A stretch of DNA of 64,000 bases from Vesta saturnalis (taxonomy: Eukaryota; Arthropoda; Insecta; Coleoptera; Lampyridae), in the NCBI GenBank assembly GCA_036346205.1, contig JARFJB010000921.1:1923001-1987000 (forward strand). The letters are read 5' to 3'. A model generated the notes under the pieces. It ran no database searches. It worked only from the letters and a program-made list of their open reading frames with translations, and was not told the origin of the DNA. Shown piece after piece: positions 20,527 to 31,655 of this stretch (within the stretch, counting starts at the first letter, position 1; each line of letters opens with the position of its first letter). A program made the position numbers and the translations under genes.

Positions 20527-21528
20527 AAAGACCATAAAGTACACATTAAAAATTAGGTGTTTGTTTTTGGAAAACGCTCGGACACGTCGATTTAAATTTT
20601 TGTTGCTAAGTTCATGTATACAGGGTGGCCCAAACCAATTTATGACTACATTCATTTTTCAAATGGAAACACCTATTTTTATTTCATTTTGGATTCTGCT
20701 TTAAATTTTAAGTATTTTATGTACCATGTCCTATACCTAAATCAAGAAATACACATAAATTTGTTAAAAACTGAAGGAAATATTTTCATGAAAATGCTGG
20801 AACACGTCAAATATTGTTTTAGTTATCCATTTTTATCCGTTTTTGACGTAACACACATGTATACAGATGATAGAAGATAAATTTACTTTTTCTTTTTTTT
20901 TATGGAACCCAAAGTATATTATGACGTTTTTGAGTTCTCTGAGAAACTCTGAACATATTTCATGTATGTGTTCGAAAAAATCACATAAAATTGAAATAAC
21001 GATAGAACTATTAATGTAGAAACATATTTTATGTAATATACCCATGTCGATATTCAACTGTTATTGAAACATTTGTTATTTATTAAGTATTAAAGTTCTG
21101 TGGTTATTTCTATTTTATGTAATTTTTTCGAACACTGTTGAATTTAGATATGAGTATGTTACATGAAATATGTTCAGAGTTTCTCAGAGAACTCAAAAAG
21201 TCATAATATACTTGGTTCCATAATAAAATGAAAAGTAAATTTATCTTCTACATGGGTCACCCTGTATAAATGTGTGTTACGTCAAAAATGGATAAAATGG
21301 TACATAAAACTTACTTAAAATTTAAAGCAGAATCCAAAATGAAATAAAAATAGGTATTTCCATTTGAAAAATGAAGTTGGTAGTCATAAATTGTTTTGGG
21401 CCACCTCTATACATGAACTTAGCTTCAAAAAAATCGCTACAAAAAATTAAAATCGACGTGTCCGAGCGTGTTTCCAAAAAACAAACACCTAATTTTTAAT
21501 TGAATTTATGTGGTACTTTTGGCCCTCT
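20526..21528. mobile_element. FB-6, 1-kb foldback element, no coding capacity
   Basis: Nearly the whole kilobase is an inverted repeat centred near 21030. The outer arms carry AAAAATTAGGTG at 20547-20558, mirrored at 21484-21495, and GACACGTCGA mirrored near 21454. An inner pair of termini, CAGGGTGGCCCAAA at 20621 and its mirror ending at 21407, looks like an independent element end flanked by TATA. A third pair lies at 20858 and 21254. The left arm has about 100 bases (20721-20830) missing from the right. The right outer terminus AGAGGGCC resembles that of TA-1. Confidence 0.8.
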
Positions 21529-21531
21529 ATA

Positions 21532-21583
<52 letters not shown>

Positions 21584-21588
21584 TATTA
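21529..21588. repeat. (TA)n array at the right end of FB-6
   Basis: About 55 bases of TA with one TACATA interruption near its right end. Confidence 0.95.
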
Positions 21589-22744
21589 GAAATTTCTTTA
21601 GTTTGTCCTGATGATACGTTACATATTGATGAAACGCGTTCGGTGTTTTTTATTTTTGTGTGGTACATGAGTGTAGTATGATCTCTAATTTCTAATATTT
21701 TTTTTATTTTAAAGGTAAATGTTAATATTAATGAAGATATGAATATTTTTAAATATATATCACACATTTGTAATGCGTTTCACGAAACTATTTTTAGTTT
21801 CCGAGTGACCTTGTAGGAAATGCATTTTATTACTCGTACATGAAACCGTTAATGCACTTTGGTCCATCTATATATAATTAGGGAACTAAAATACACGATT
21901 GCATTTGTAGTTTTAATGTGAAAAATCAATTTGAAACACCTGTTTTCGGTTCCTATTATTGTCATAGATAATTCATACAACAAGATGTACAAACTTAAAA
22001 AAAATGATAAAATATTTACAAAGTTCGTAGGTACTAATTTAAATAAATTATGATATAGTTCGATTCATTGATTGAATTAATTTTAAATAAGTCTGAAAAC
22101 TTTAAATTAAGTAGGTAAGTAGGTGAACATTTTTCTAAGCAGAAGAATTTTTAATAAATTTGAGAATATGCAAATTGTCACCTTATGTCAAAAGGTCCAG
22201 AATCATATTTGGGCGGGATAACTATTTTGTAAAAGGTTAAAATAAATGTGTACAGTTCAAGCCAAAATTATGCTGTTTCCAAAATACTACTATTTGATGA
22301 AATAATGGAGCTATAAAATTCATCGATTTTTACAGTTAAAGGTTAAGATAGCAATTATGTATTAATGTTATTTTCAAACTAGGCTTAAATATAACTAATT
22401 TTATTGACTAAAGTGAATGTGACCAAGGTTTTCAGATTTATTCAACAATGAATTTTAAGTTTTTAATTGCCCTGTAACACCTAAACGCAATTTAAGTAAC
22501 TAACTGAATGTTGCGTTTATGATACTGTTTTTAACATAAGCATTTCCGTCCGGATATCTATTGGCACTTAACATGGCATGTATTATGCGGTAACAAATAG
22601 TGTTAACGGACATTGCACAATTTCCCGTGATTTTTTTTAAGAATTATCAAGAAGGAAAACACTAATTTAGGAATTCACTGTAATTTGTCAAGTTATCAAA
22701 TTATTAAAAACCACAAAAAATTTGAAAATGTAAACTTTCACGAT
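21589..22744. other. Unassigned sequence
   Basis: A short inverted pair (ATTAGAAATT at 21586, AATTTCTAAT near 21690) brackets GATGAAACGCGTTCGGTG, a phrase reminiscent of retroelement 3-prime tails. I could not support a call. The rest is featureless. Confidence 0.35.
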
Positions 22745-22935
22745 TATTACACATAAACTACTTCTAATTATTTTATTTATGTAAAAAATAGTGAAGGTTA
22801 CATTTTCATCTTTTGGGTTTTTAATCGTGTATTTTTCTATTTACATTTCATATAAATTTAAACGTTTCGATAATAATTGCAGTTATCGGCCTCAGTAAAT
22901 AGTAAAATCTTTAAGAACCACTTGAGATGTTGATA
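22745..22935 (-). repeat. R1 dispersed repeat copy
   Basis: The reverse strand carries GATAACTGCAATTATTATCG, then AAACGTTTAAATTTATATGA, then ACACGATTAAAAACCCAAAA, in R1 order. Confidence 0.6.
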
Positions 22936-23082
22936 CAACTTTATGTATGAGGTTCCATATCGTGGGAACCAATATTGTTGGATATTTAAGGAAAATCATC
23001 TTAAAGAAAGTGGTCAAGAGGAATTTTTAAAAATAATACGTTAGTTCCTACTTCTGCCAGTAGGATGCATAAGTGCGAGTTA

Positions 23083-23395
23083 TACAGTGTGTTCGAAAAT
23101 TGCACGGCCGTATTACATTGGGTAAAATATGCATCGTGATAAAATTTGAAGAAAAGTTCCTGTAAACATAGGTCCGAAAATAAATACTTTTCGAGGTACA
23201 GTGTGTTAAAATATATTTTTGAAATCAATTTATTTTCATTTCTTAGGAACCGTTACTGAATTGAAATTTTAAACATAAACTCGCGCAGTGTCGTGCACTA
23301 TGTAACATAGTTAAAAGTTGACATTTGTTTCCATTGGCGTACCTACGGGGTAAATAAATGAGTTTTTATCATCCATTTTTTGTAACACCCTGTAT
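23083..23395. mobile_element. Possible short non-autonomous element with TACAGTGTGTT ends
   Basis: The left word TACAGTGTGTTCGAAAA and the right end AACACCCTGTA (TACAGGGTGTT on the other strand) face each other 310 bases apart. A third copy, TACAGTGTGTTAAAA, lies near 23199. The arms do not match beyond the termini. Confidence 0.35.
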
Positions 23396-23771
23396 GTAAG
23401 TAGAAATAACATAAACACTGTTTTTAAAGTTTCACTATATTGCTTAAAGTGACAGTTGTTTCGACAACACTGTGTCTTCATCAGATTGAGTATTTAAACT
23501 AAAATTACTTACAATGCATATTTTTATGAAATATTTAACGTGTTATTAACCCAGATATGCCCACCGTACTACATGTAGTACACTTACAACTTGTTCAATC
23601 CTGTTTAAACCTGCAACCCAATACGTTCTATACTGCTTGAGGTTATTTAGTAAGCTGCAGTGCATGTGAGTGGATGTAAAAGTTATCGTTTGTAACTGCA
23701 TAGTGATTATTATTAGCGGCTGAAATTTGTTAAACTGTGACAATGGCAGATTATGGAATACGTTTTTCAAG

Positions 23772-23969
23772 GTAAGGTTTTTTTGCTAATTTTAAATTAA
23801 TTAAAATTTTAGTTATATATCATATAATATATACAAAACATGTAAGATTCGCGTAATGAAAAAAAAAATTTCACAAAATTATTTTAGAGTAACTTTTATA
23901 ACCTTTATATTTTAATGTACTATAGGTAGTACGGTGGGCACTTATACAGTCACTTCATTATTGTTTTAG
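23772..23969 (+). other. Intron 1 of the piggyBac-like gene
   Basis: GTAAGG donor and TTGTTTTAG acceptor. Removing it joins RFSR to GFSLNEAL in one frame. The intron carries an inverted copy of the GTACTAC motif. Confidence 0.75.
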
Positions 23970-25157
23970 GGGATTTTCTCTGAATGAGGCATTAGTAATG
24001 TTGGAAGACGATGAAGATGTAGTAGAGAATGTGGATTGCATAACCCTTTTTCCGCCAGAAAATGCTTGTGGAAATGAAACCGACGAAGATTGTGGTGCGG
24101 AAGATTTTGTCAATCTAAATAATTTACCTGGGTCACAACTTCGAGCACCGGTAGAAATTAATTTACGGAATATATCAGACAATGAAAACAATTGAGTGTC
24201 TCTAGCTTCTCATCTGAAGATGAAATGCTTCTTTCAGTTTTGAAATGTGGATTACGAACTAAAGTAACCAAACCCAAAAAATAAAAAGAATTTGTAAATG
24301 GGAAGACAATGACTTGCCACTTGACAACAATATTTTTAATGATAAAGATATAGCACAAGCGAATCTCGAAAACCCTGCGGATTTATTTTTAAATTTTTGA
24401 CGAAGAAATATTAGAGACAATTGTAACAGAGACGAATCGGTATGCACAACAAAGAAACCAGAATATGTTGATAGAAAAGTCGGAATTGAAAGCGTTCATT
24501 GGCGTATTATTACTGAGTGGGTATATCAGATACCTAGGCGACGAATGTTTTGGGAATACGGGAGAGACTCTCATACTGTATTGGTATCCGAGGCAATATC
24601 GAGAAACAAATTCGAATTTATTCTGTCTCATCTTCATATAGCAGATAATAATACAATAGATGCGACTGACAAATATGCTAAAGTTAGGCATTTATTTATA
24701 CACCTAAATAAAAATTCTTAGAATATAGCAAATGCGAGGAAATGCATTGCGTTGATGAAGCCATGGTTCCATACTTTGGTCGCCATGGTTGCAAACAATT
24801 TATTTATGGGAAGCCTCTTCGATATGGCTATAAATTGTGGGTAGGGGCAACACGATTTGGCTATGTTAATTGGTTCGAGCCCTACCAAGGTGCAGCTACA
24901 AATATTAGCGTTCAGTATGCTAGTTATGGGGTTGGACCATCTGTAGTTCTGGAATACGCAGATGTTTTGAGAAAAGGTGGTCAACAAATGAAAAATGATG
25001 CGAGAGGATGTTTCGACTATAAGAAAATTGAAGATAGTAACATAATTGCCGTGAAATGGCACGATAATAGTATTGTTACTTTATGTTCAAATGCCGCTGG
25101 AATTAATCCAATCCACTCTGTCAAGAGATTTTCTCAAAAGAAAAGAAATCCATACAG

Positions 25158-25215
25158 GTAAGTCCAATCGATTACCATTCTGCTCATAGATCTTGTAATT
25201 TTGAAAATGTTTTAG
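25158..25215 (+). other. Probable intron 2 of the piggyBac-like gene
   Basis: GTAAGT donor and ATGTTTTAG acceptor, 58 bases. Family motifs continue on both sides, although the joined frame is off, so a small indel is also present. Confidence 0.6.
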
Positions 25216-25844
25216 GTATCCCAGCCGCATTTGATTAACTTATACAATGCCAATATGGGAGGTGTTGACAGGAGTGACCGAAACATAAGTCTTTATAGAA
25301 TATCGATCAGAGGTAAAAGTGGTATTTTCCACTCATATCACACTGCATCGATATGGCAGTACACAACTCTTGGCAGTTACATAGGCAAAGGGGAGAACTA
25401 GATCAATTAAAATTTAGTAGACGAATTGCGACTACGCTATTAGTGCAAAACAAAAACAAAACTCTTCAAAAGGTCACGTAATGAAGGCATCGATATTCGC
25501 TTTGATCGTTTAGATCATTTAGTAATACTTCAAGATTGAAGATAAGCAAACCCGTTGCGCGCTTTGTCATGAGAGAACCACAACTAGGTGTACGAAGTGT
25601 AACAAAGGACTGCATGTAAAGTGTTTTTGTCCTACCACACAAAATGTTAAATTCTTTAATAACAAAGAATAGTTGATTAGTTGCCATACATTTACCCACC
25701 GTACTAGGTGTAGTACGGCTTCAATTTTGTATTATTTTTCAATAAAATTTATTTTTCAGATAAATTGTGTTTATTTGTACCTAAACAACTACGGTTTTAA
25801 AAACTATGTATAAATACCCGGTAAGCGTATGGGCATATTCACAG

Positions 25845-28120
25845 AATAGATTTGCCATATGGCATATAGTTCGGCTTCGTATATGAAGTATAAATCGGCA
25901 ACGACCAGCTGTGTTCTACGTTATTTGCTGAGAAAGCAGCCTACACCTGTACTGGTTTTGATCCGTCTGTATAGACTATCAAGAGTCTCGATGCTCATCC
26001 AAAATTTTATTAAATTTAATTTGGTATACTGATGGGGTGTATTTTCTTTTGAAAACTCGATAGCTCGTTGATTATATTAGATGACACTAGCCACGGCGGG
26101 ATCTCTAGTGGTCCTACCTTGATTATAGAGGAATTTTGACATTTATCTTTTCAAGTATACGTGATATTTACAGCTAATGGCTTGTGCAATCTTTGCCAGT
26201 TGAGCGGAAAACAAAACATCATAGTTTGGGTGGTTTTCTTGCTCTAATTTTGCACGCATATCTTAACATTTTTGTTTGCCGATGCAGCTCTACTGGTAAA
26301 ACCCAGATTCGCAGCAGAGACTTTCGCTAGGACTTGTATAAAAGGCATCTAGTGCATACCTTATTCCCGCATTTTGAACTGTTTGCATTGGTTTGAGAAC
26401 ACTTGGAGCGGCTGATGAGTACGCCTCACAACCGTAATCGATTTTACTTAGTATTAGTGCTCTGTATATTTGCAACAGGATCTCTGAATCTGCTCCAACG
26501 TAAATGAGATAAAGCCTTCATTACGTTTAGACTTTTCTTACAACGCGTTATTAAATTAGTTATGTGTTGTTTCCATGAAAGGGTGGAATCTAGTATTACC
26601 CCAGGAAAACCAGAATTCTTACATATGGTAGGATTGTTATTTAATGTTAGCCGTGGTCCGTAATGGGCTTTCAGTTTGCAGAAATGTATTGAGTAAGTTT
26701 TGTCTAGTGAGAGAGTGAAACCCATATCTTGGGCATTTAGTGATATTTGATCAATAGCGCTGCAATTTTCTATCTATTTGTCCTACGGTAGGCGCGGAAT
26801 ATAGAATCGTCAAGTCGTCAACGTATAGGTATTTATTGACATCTTCAGGTACAGAGGATACTAAAGAGTTGATTGTTATTGAAAACAGGGTAACGCTTAG
26901 CGTGGACCCTTGAGGATGCCATTTTCTAAAAATCTGACGGATGAAAAGAGTTGCCTACACGCACTCAAAATACTCGCTCTTTGAGGAAAGAAGATATAAA
27001 TATTGGTAGGTTTCCTTAGTCCGCAGTCATAGAGCTTTTTAGTAATACTTCCACGTCATGTCATATGCCTTTTCAATATCGAAGAATACGCAACGGCATG
27101 ATGTCTTTCAGCAAAGGCCTTTAATACAACATCTTGCAAGTGAACTAATAGATCTGTTGTACATCTATGTTTTCTAAAATCTGTCTGGCAGATTGTTAGG
27201 TATTCCTTTTTTCCAGTGTCCATTAAATACATTTAGGAGTTGTTTTTATACTCTGTTGTCAGATTGCGTAGCATTTGGTACGAGATCAAGTCCGGCCCAT
27301 GAGAGAATGATGTTACATTTCAACGCGATGTTAAGTTCTTTAATAGAGAATGGGGCATTATACTGTATTCATTACTATCCGAGAAATCTAGTGCAATCTC
27401 TCGATTTGTTTTAGTTCCTAAGAAAGAATGATTATAGTTTTTGGAACTACTGGAATATTCGAATTGGTCCGCCAAAAGTTCTGTGACTTGATTTGGATCA
27501 CTGGTGATATCATTTCCGTTTATCTCCAACTGAATGGAATGTGCGTTACGTTTGCCTGATACTGCTTTTATTCTCCTCCAAACCTCAGTGTTTGGAGTAT
27601 TACGATTAATGCTGCTGACATAATTATGCCAGGAGTCCTTTTACTCTGAAGAATAATCTCGTGAAAAAGCTCTAGCTTTTTTGAATGAGATAAGGTTTTC
27701 ATGTGTCGGATATTTTCGAAAGTTGTTTAATGCACGCTTTTGGCTTTTATGGACTCTTGGACCACGTGATTCCACCAGGGCACTTTGCGGTTGGTTAGTT
27801 TTCCACCAACTTTCGAATTGCAGCTAGCTGCACTAATTATGTCATTTGTAACTTTGTCTATATTCGGAGTTGTGAGTTTTTATCAATAAGTGCATCTAGC
27901 TGATCTTGGAACACATCCCATTTAGCCTTACCAAAATTCCATTATTGAAATTATGGTTTTCTGTCTTCAAGTGACTTATTACTATTACATTGAAAATATT
28001 CAGATATTCTAGTTTTAAAACGTCTTCATGTTTGACCGATATAACATTTATTGTCAGTGCAATTCGACTTATAAACTCCTGACTTATCTCCCCTATCACT
28101 GTTAGAGTCTTTTTGGAGGT
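25845..28120 (-). pseudogene. Jockey-type LINE, decayed reverse transcriptase and RNase H region
   Basis: Reading from right to left, fragments of the region after the endonuclease include VPWWN (near 27780) and the pre-RT segment LEINGNDITSDPNQVTELLA (27320-27529). RT motif PQGSTLS is near 26905 and an intact YVDDL catalytic motif at 26811-26828. The thumb-like region IYRALILSKIDYGCEAYSSA is at 26290-26475, and an RNase H-like stretch with YTDGSK and AELYAIWQ spans 25850-25990. Many frameshifts and stops separate the blocks. The order fits a Jockey/X-element-type non-LTR retrotransposon, 5-prime truncated. Its 3-prime end is cut at the piggyBac boundary. Confidence 0.78.
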
Positions 28121-29124
28121 TTTCCTATATGTGCTAAAGAAACGAAATTCTTTCTTAAAGCTGGGATATTAGGATCAACTAGATTTAACGCTTGTTTTAA
28201 TTGTTTTTTATTTAATGTTTTGTTTATATTCCTTTCGCAGTATTCGTTATTTACTGCTAATTATTTTATTAAACTGAAATCCTTCTGAAAATTGCATTCT
28301 GATAAAGGTACATTTAATAATTTATGTATATATGGATTAAATATTGCCATTTTATAATAATATGGATGGGCAGATGAGTTATGAACTACTGAGTCTGTAT
28401 GGGAAGGTTTGTAAAAATAGAAAACTATATGTGCAAGTTGGAAGGTAAAAATTTAGATGTTGACAGATACGAACACCATACTTTCATACTTATGGGTAGC
28501 GACACTACCTACTTAGCTAAGAAGATATGTAATTAATTCCTGTGCTTAGCACTTGGATACGTGGGCGTGTGGTTGGCTTAGAAGACAAATTAAAACTAAT
28601 AAGGGCACTATTTGTTTTGCTCTTATCCCTCAAAACAAGAAAAGGGCAAAGGCACAGTTATGAGGTTGATTACAGTTAAAATAAGGGAATGGACGTTGAC
28701 CTGGAAGAGTACAGGGGCAAAGAAATGATGGCCACACAACAAATTTTTAATTTCCTTGCGCGCCAGCCAAACTAAACAGGGATAGTTTCACAAATAAAAT
28801 AAGTCAAAAACATAATATCGTAATAACTAATAAGTAATATCGTAAATAAGTACACGTATATTAAGAAAAAAAAAATTGTTTATGCAGGAGAATCCTGCGA
28901 TAACTTTACCGAGCCAAAAAATATATATTTATATAATACTAAAGGGTAAGTGATCTACCCTTTAGTACTTCAGTAATTTAAGACCAATTATAAAAAAAGG
29001 ATTTAAATAATCAAAGTGAAACAAATCAAATGGCAGTATTAAATATCCAGAAGCAGGTTAGCTAAACACAAAAACTAAACAAAAGGAAATTGCCACAAAC
29101 ATAAGTAACAAGCAAAAGCATATT
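28121..29124. other. Unassigned AT-rich sequence with a small hairpin
   Basis: ACTAAAGGGTA at 28938-28948 is perfectly mirrored by TACCCTTTAGT at 28956-28966. Otherwise no feature was recognised. The GC-richer block at 28360-28790 has no translated motif I know. Confidence 0.4.
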
Positions 29125-29250
29125 CAAATGCTTATCTTTTAGGTATTAAATCGTGTATTTTTTATTTCTTTCATTATATAAATTTTTCGATAACAATTAC
29201 ACTTCTCGTGCTCAGTAAATATTAGTATCTACAAGAATTATTTAAGATGT
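29125..29250 (-). repeat. R1 dispersed repeat copy
   Basis: The reverse strand shows GTGTAATTGTTATCGAAAAA, TTTATATAATG and ACACGATTTAATACCTAAAA in R1 order. Confidence 0.55.
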
Positions 29251-29328
29251 CAAAATAAATTTATAAAATATAAGAATTGAAAACTTTTTTTAATCTCGAT
29301 AACAGCCAAAAATCCTCGCGAGATACTC

Positions 29329-29553
29329 ATGTGTCTTCTACCACGCGAAATTTGACGAATTATAACCCCAATATGTCTAAAAAAAAATGGAAATAAAAAG
29401 GAAAATTAAAGTCTACGGTAACCTAGGATCCAAGCTACGGTACTCTGCAATCCATTGAGAGGATCCCCGGTTACGGTAGATTTTAATTTTCCTTTTTTAT
29501 TTCCATCTTTAGACAGATTGTGGTTATAATTTTCGCGTGGTACAAGACACCGT
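29329..29553. mobile_element. 225-bp hairpin element (MITE-like)
   Basis: An arm of about 100 bases (29329-29430) carrying CCACGCGAAA, ATTATAACC, TGGAAATAAAAAGGAAAATT and CTACGGTAACC is mirrored at 29461-29553. A loop of about 30 bases separates the arms. No coding capacity. Confidence 0.75.
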
Positions 29554-29659
29554 GTTTATTTAATTCCAGTAGTGTATGTAGTATCAGTCTCTAAATTAAT
29601 AATTTATTTTTAAATTGCAAATAAATCTCCCGTTTTACAAAAAAAATGTATTTATACTA

Positions 29660-30300
29660 AGCATATTATTAACATTTTATTACATAAACTATAAAAATTG
29701 CTCAAAATGTCCACCGTTATGTTCATGACACAATTCCACTCTACGCTTCATATAGTCAAATACTTTTTCGAGAGTTGCAGGTGTAATTCTTTCAACTTCC
29801 TCTTCAAAATTATGTGGATTTTCAATTACCCACGTTCGATAATTTTGTCTTAAATTGTTAGTAAACCAATCCAATATTTACGTCTATTCTCATTATAAAC
29901 AGCATGCAGTTGCTATACAACAGAAACCCAGTTTGGGTGCTTATGTAGATTTTTATGCGAAATCCGTTGTCATGTTGAATAAGAACCCTGTAATTTGAAA
30001 ATAAAGTTAGTAGGTATCACTAATTTATCCTACGTTGACCACTTACCAGCTTGAGCACTTAAGTGACGGATTGATTTTTTGAGACTTGCTTCCATTCGTT
30101 GCCTTACGACTTCTACCACTTCATCAATTCGTAGTAATGGGCGACCTGTAGGTTTTGCCTTTGAAATGCAATTGTTATTTTCTTATCTTCAAGAAGGTTT
30201 TTAACCTGCAAATGCAAATGGTCTGATGTAAACATTGTCTAATCACTTACTTTAATAAATTCTTGAATTACGGAGTAGCTCTGAAGAAAACTGTTTTAAG
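29660..30300 (-). pseudogene. DUF4817-type transposase fragment with introns, catalytic core deleted
   Basis: On the minus strand, an N-terminal DNA-binding part is seen at 30180-30050 (KPTGRPLLRIDEVVEVVRQR then KKSIRHLSAQAG). A GT-AG intron follows (29988-30046), then SYST and HKNLHKHPNW typical of the second helix. The catalytic DDE core is missing, and the frame 29874-29689 gives only the C-terminal part, ending ELCHEHNGGHFEQFL. A second possible intron lies at 30206-30250. The ends of the parent element were not identified. Confidence 0.7.
29988..30046 (-). other. Intron inside the transposase fragment
   Basis: On the minus strand GTAAGTGG starts the intron and CAAATTACAG ends it, 59 bases. 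Family-typical coding words lie on both sides in one frame, apart from a later stop. Confidence 0.65.
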
Positions 30301-30482
30301 GAACGTTGATAACGCATAATGGAAAAGTAAGTGAAAATCAAAAACAAATTAACGACGGCACTGATGCCATCAGTATTAAAGAATGACCCGTTATAAACCT
30401 GCTATTAATATAACAGTTTGAAAACGTGTAAATATCATGATTTAAATTATTTAAAGCATGCTCAACAATTGCAGACTTCTAT

Positions 30483-30554
30483 GGTTGACCCAATGTACAA
30501 AATCTCATATATTCTTTACGTCTTATATAATGAGATTGTAGGTTGGGTCAACCC
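30483..30554. repeat. 72-base hairpin, about 28 paired bases
   Basis: GGTTGACCCAA with TACAA and TCTCATATA is mirrored by TATATAATGAGA with TTGTA and TTGGGTCAACC across a loop of about 13 bases. Its size is that of a microRNA precursor or a tiny MITE. No other evidence decides. Confidence 0.6.
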
Positions 30555-30694
30555 GAGAAGCCTCCAGTGCCTGAGCATTATGATATTTTTCACTATTAGC
30601 GTTCTATTTTGTTACCTTCAACACAATGTAATAATATGGGATTAATTAAAGATCTAACTATTCTTTGCTAAAATAAAATAAAATAAAGCAAGCT

Positions 30695-30830
30695 ATAACT
30701 GTAATTGTTATCGAAACGTATAAATTTATACAAAGATAAATTACAAATACACGATTTAATACCTAAAAGATGAGTATTTTAATTGTGTGATAATCGTGAA
30801 TATTTACATTTTCACAAAAGCATAATTCGT
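30695..30830 (+). repeat. R1 dispersed repeat copy
   Basis: AACTGTAATTGTTATCGAAA, CGTATAAATTTATA and ACACGATTTAATACCTAAAA occur in R1 order, followed by AAGATGAGTATTTTAATTGT. Confidence 0.6.
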
Positions 30831-31655
30831 TTAAAAGCGAGACGCACGTGTGTTCAGGAAGAACTCTTCTTAAAACATTTGTAAACGAGCATAAACAAAC
30901 GTGCATTTATTACGGTTAAAAACATCAGCAAAGCGAAAATTAAGACTGCGCTATCCTTGTCCTATTGTATTTATTAAATTAACAAAGTTAAACTAGGCTC
31001 GCTCTGTATAAATTTAAATCAGCCAAAAAGGTGTTTAATAATAATAATACAAATAATAACAATAAAACCAGGGAATTGAAAAACTGGTAAAACATCTGCA
31101 GGTGATTAATTCTGTTTAGATAATACCGCCATTGAGCGATTCCTTAATTGAATAATAACCCCTTATTACATAACAATTGTTTACGGCACTCTAGTTCCTT
31201 TCTTTGCAATAGTTTAATTTCATATGTGAGGTGCTTAAATAAAGTTTGAGACAAATAAATTGGCCCATTTTGCAATAATTAATTCTAATATCATTTTTAG
31301 ACCTTGAGTAATGTGTATGTATATCTTGTTGCCGCTCAAATTTATGTATGTTATCTTTTGCATAAACGATATTCTCTAAGATAAAAACAGTGGGTAAATT
31401 TTGAAAGGAGTAGTAAAAAAGAATCTATTAAAGGAAAGTAAACATTAATTCCAATATTTTTAAAGGCATTGTCTGATAATCGACATAATACATAAGTATT
31501 TTTATTCATCTTCCCACTAGCTGTTTTTGTGTGTATTAAGAAGTTTATCGTTGGGTCTATATGGTATACCTGAAAATTTCACGGCAGATACATTTTCATA
31601 TCAATGTGAACGCAATTAACAATTTTTTTTAGTTTTTTGAATTATTTGAACTAAG
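30831..31655. other. AT-rich intergenic sequence
   Basis: Nothing recognised on either strand. Confidence 0.45.

Larger units (their letters stand above)
23743..25672 (+). pseudogene. piggyBac-type transposase gene with two introns, broken
   Basis: Exon 1 begins MADYGIRFSR. A GT-AG intron at 23772-23969 leads to an acidic N-terminal region (MLEDDEDVVENVD), which stops at 24195. The catalytic part has ELKAFIG-like and LLLSGYIRYLGD words, then CVDEAMVPYFGRHG (first Asp), a frame 24742-25161, and VKWHDNSIVTLCSNAAG (late Asp). The segment expected to carry the middle Asp is missing after VLEYADVLR. A second GT-AG intron lies at 25158-25215. PHLINLYNANMGGVDRSD follows, and the C-terminal cysteine-rich zinc-binding domain (RCALCHERTTTRCTKCNKGL) ends at 25672. 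The block order is that of DDE_Tnp_1_7 proteins. Confidence 0.85.
23550..25838 (+). mobile_element. piggyBac-like element
   Basis: TTAA at 23546-23549 is followed by CCCAGATATGCCCACCG. At the right, ATATGCCCA is mirrored (TGGGCATAT, 25830-25838). No TTAA follows the right end, so that boundary is uncertain; beyond it the sequence reads as the RNase H part of a LINE. A conspicuous motif, CCCACCGTACTA plus GTAGTAC, occurs near both ends (23560-23581 and 25695-25716, same orientation) and inverted in the first intron (23925-23940). Confidence 0.75.

Noticed and set aside
21589..21700. Retroelement 3-prime tail around GATGAAACGCGTTCGG
   Set aside because: The phrase is suggestive but no flanking coding sequence or second copy supports it.
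23998..24195. Independent acidic protein
   Set aside because: It is the N-terminal acidic region of the piggyBac-like gene, joined to exon 1 through a clear intron.
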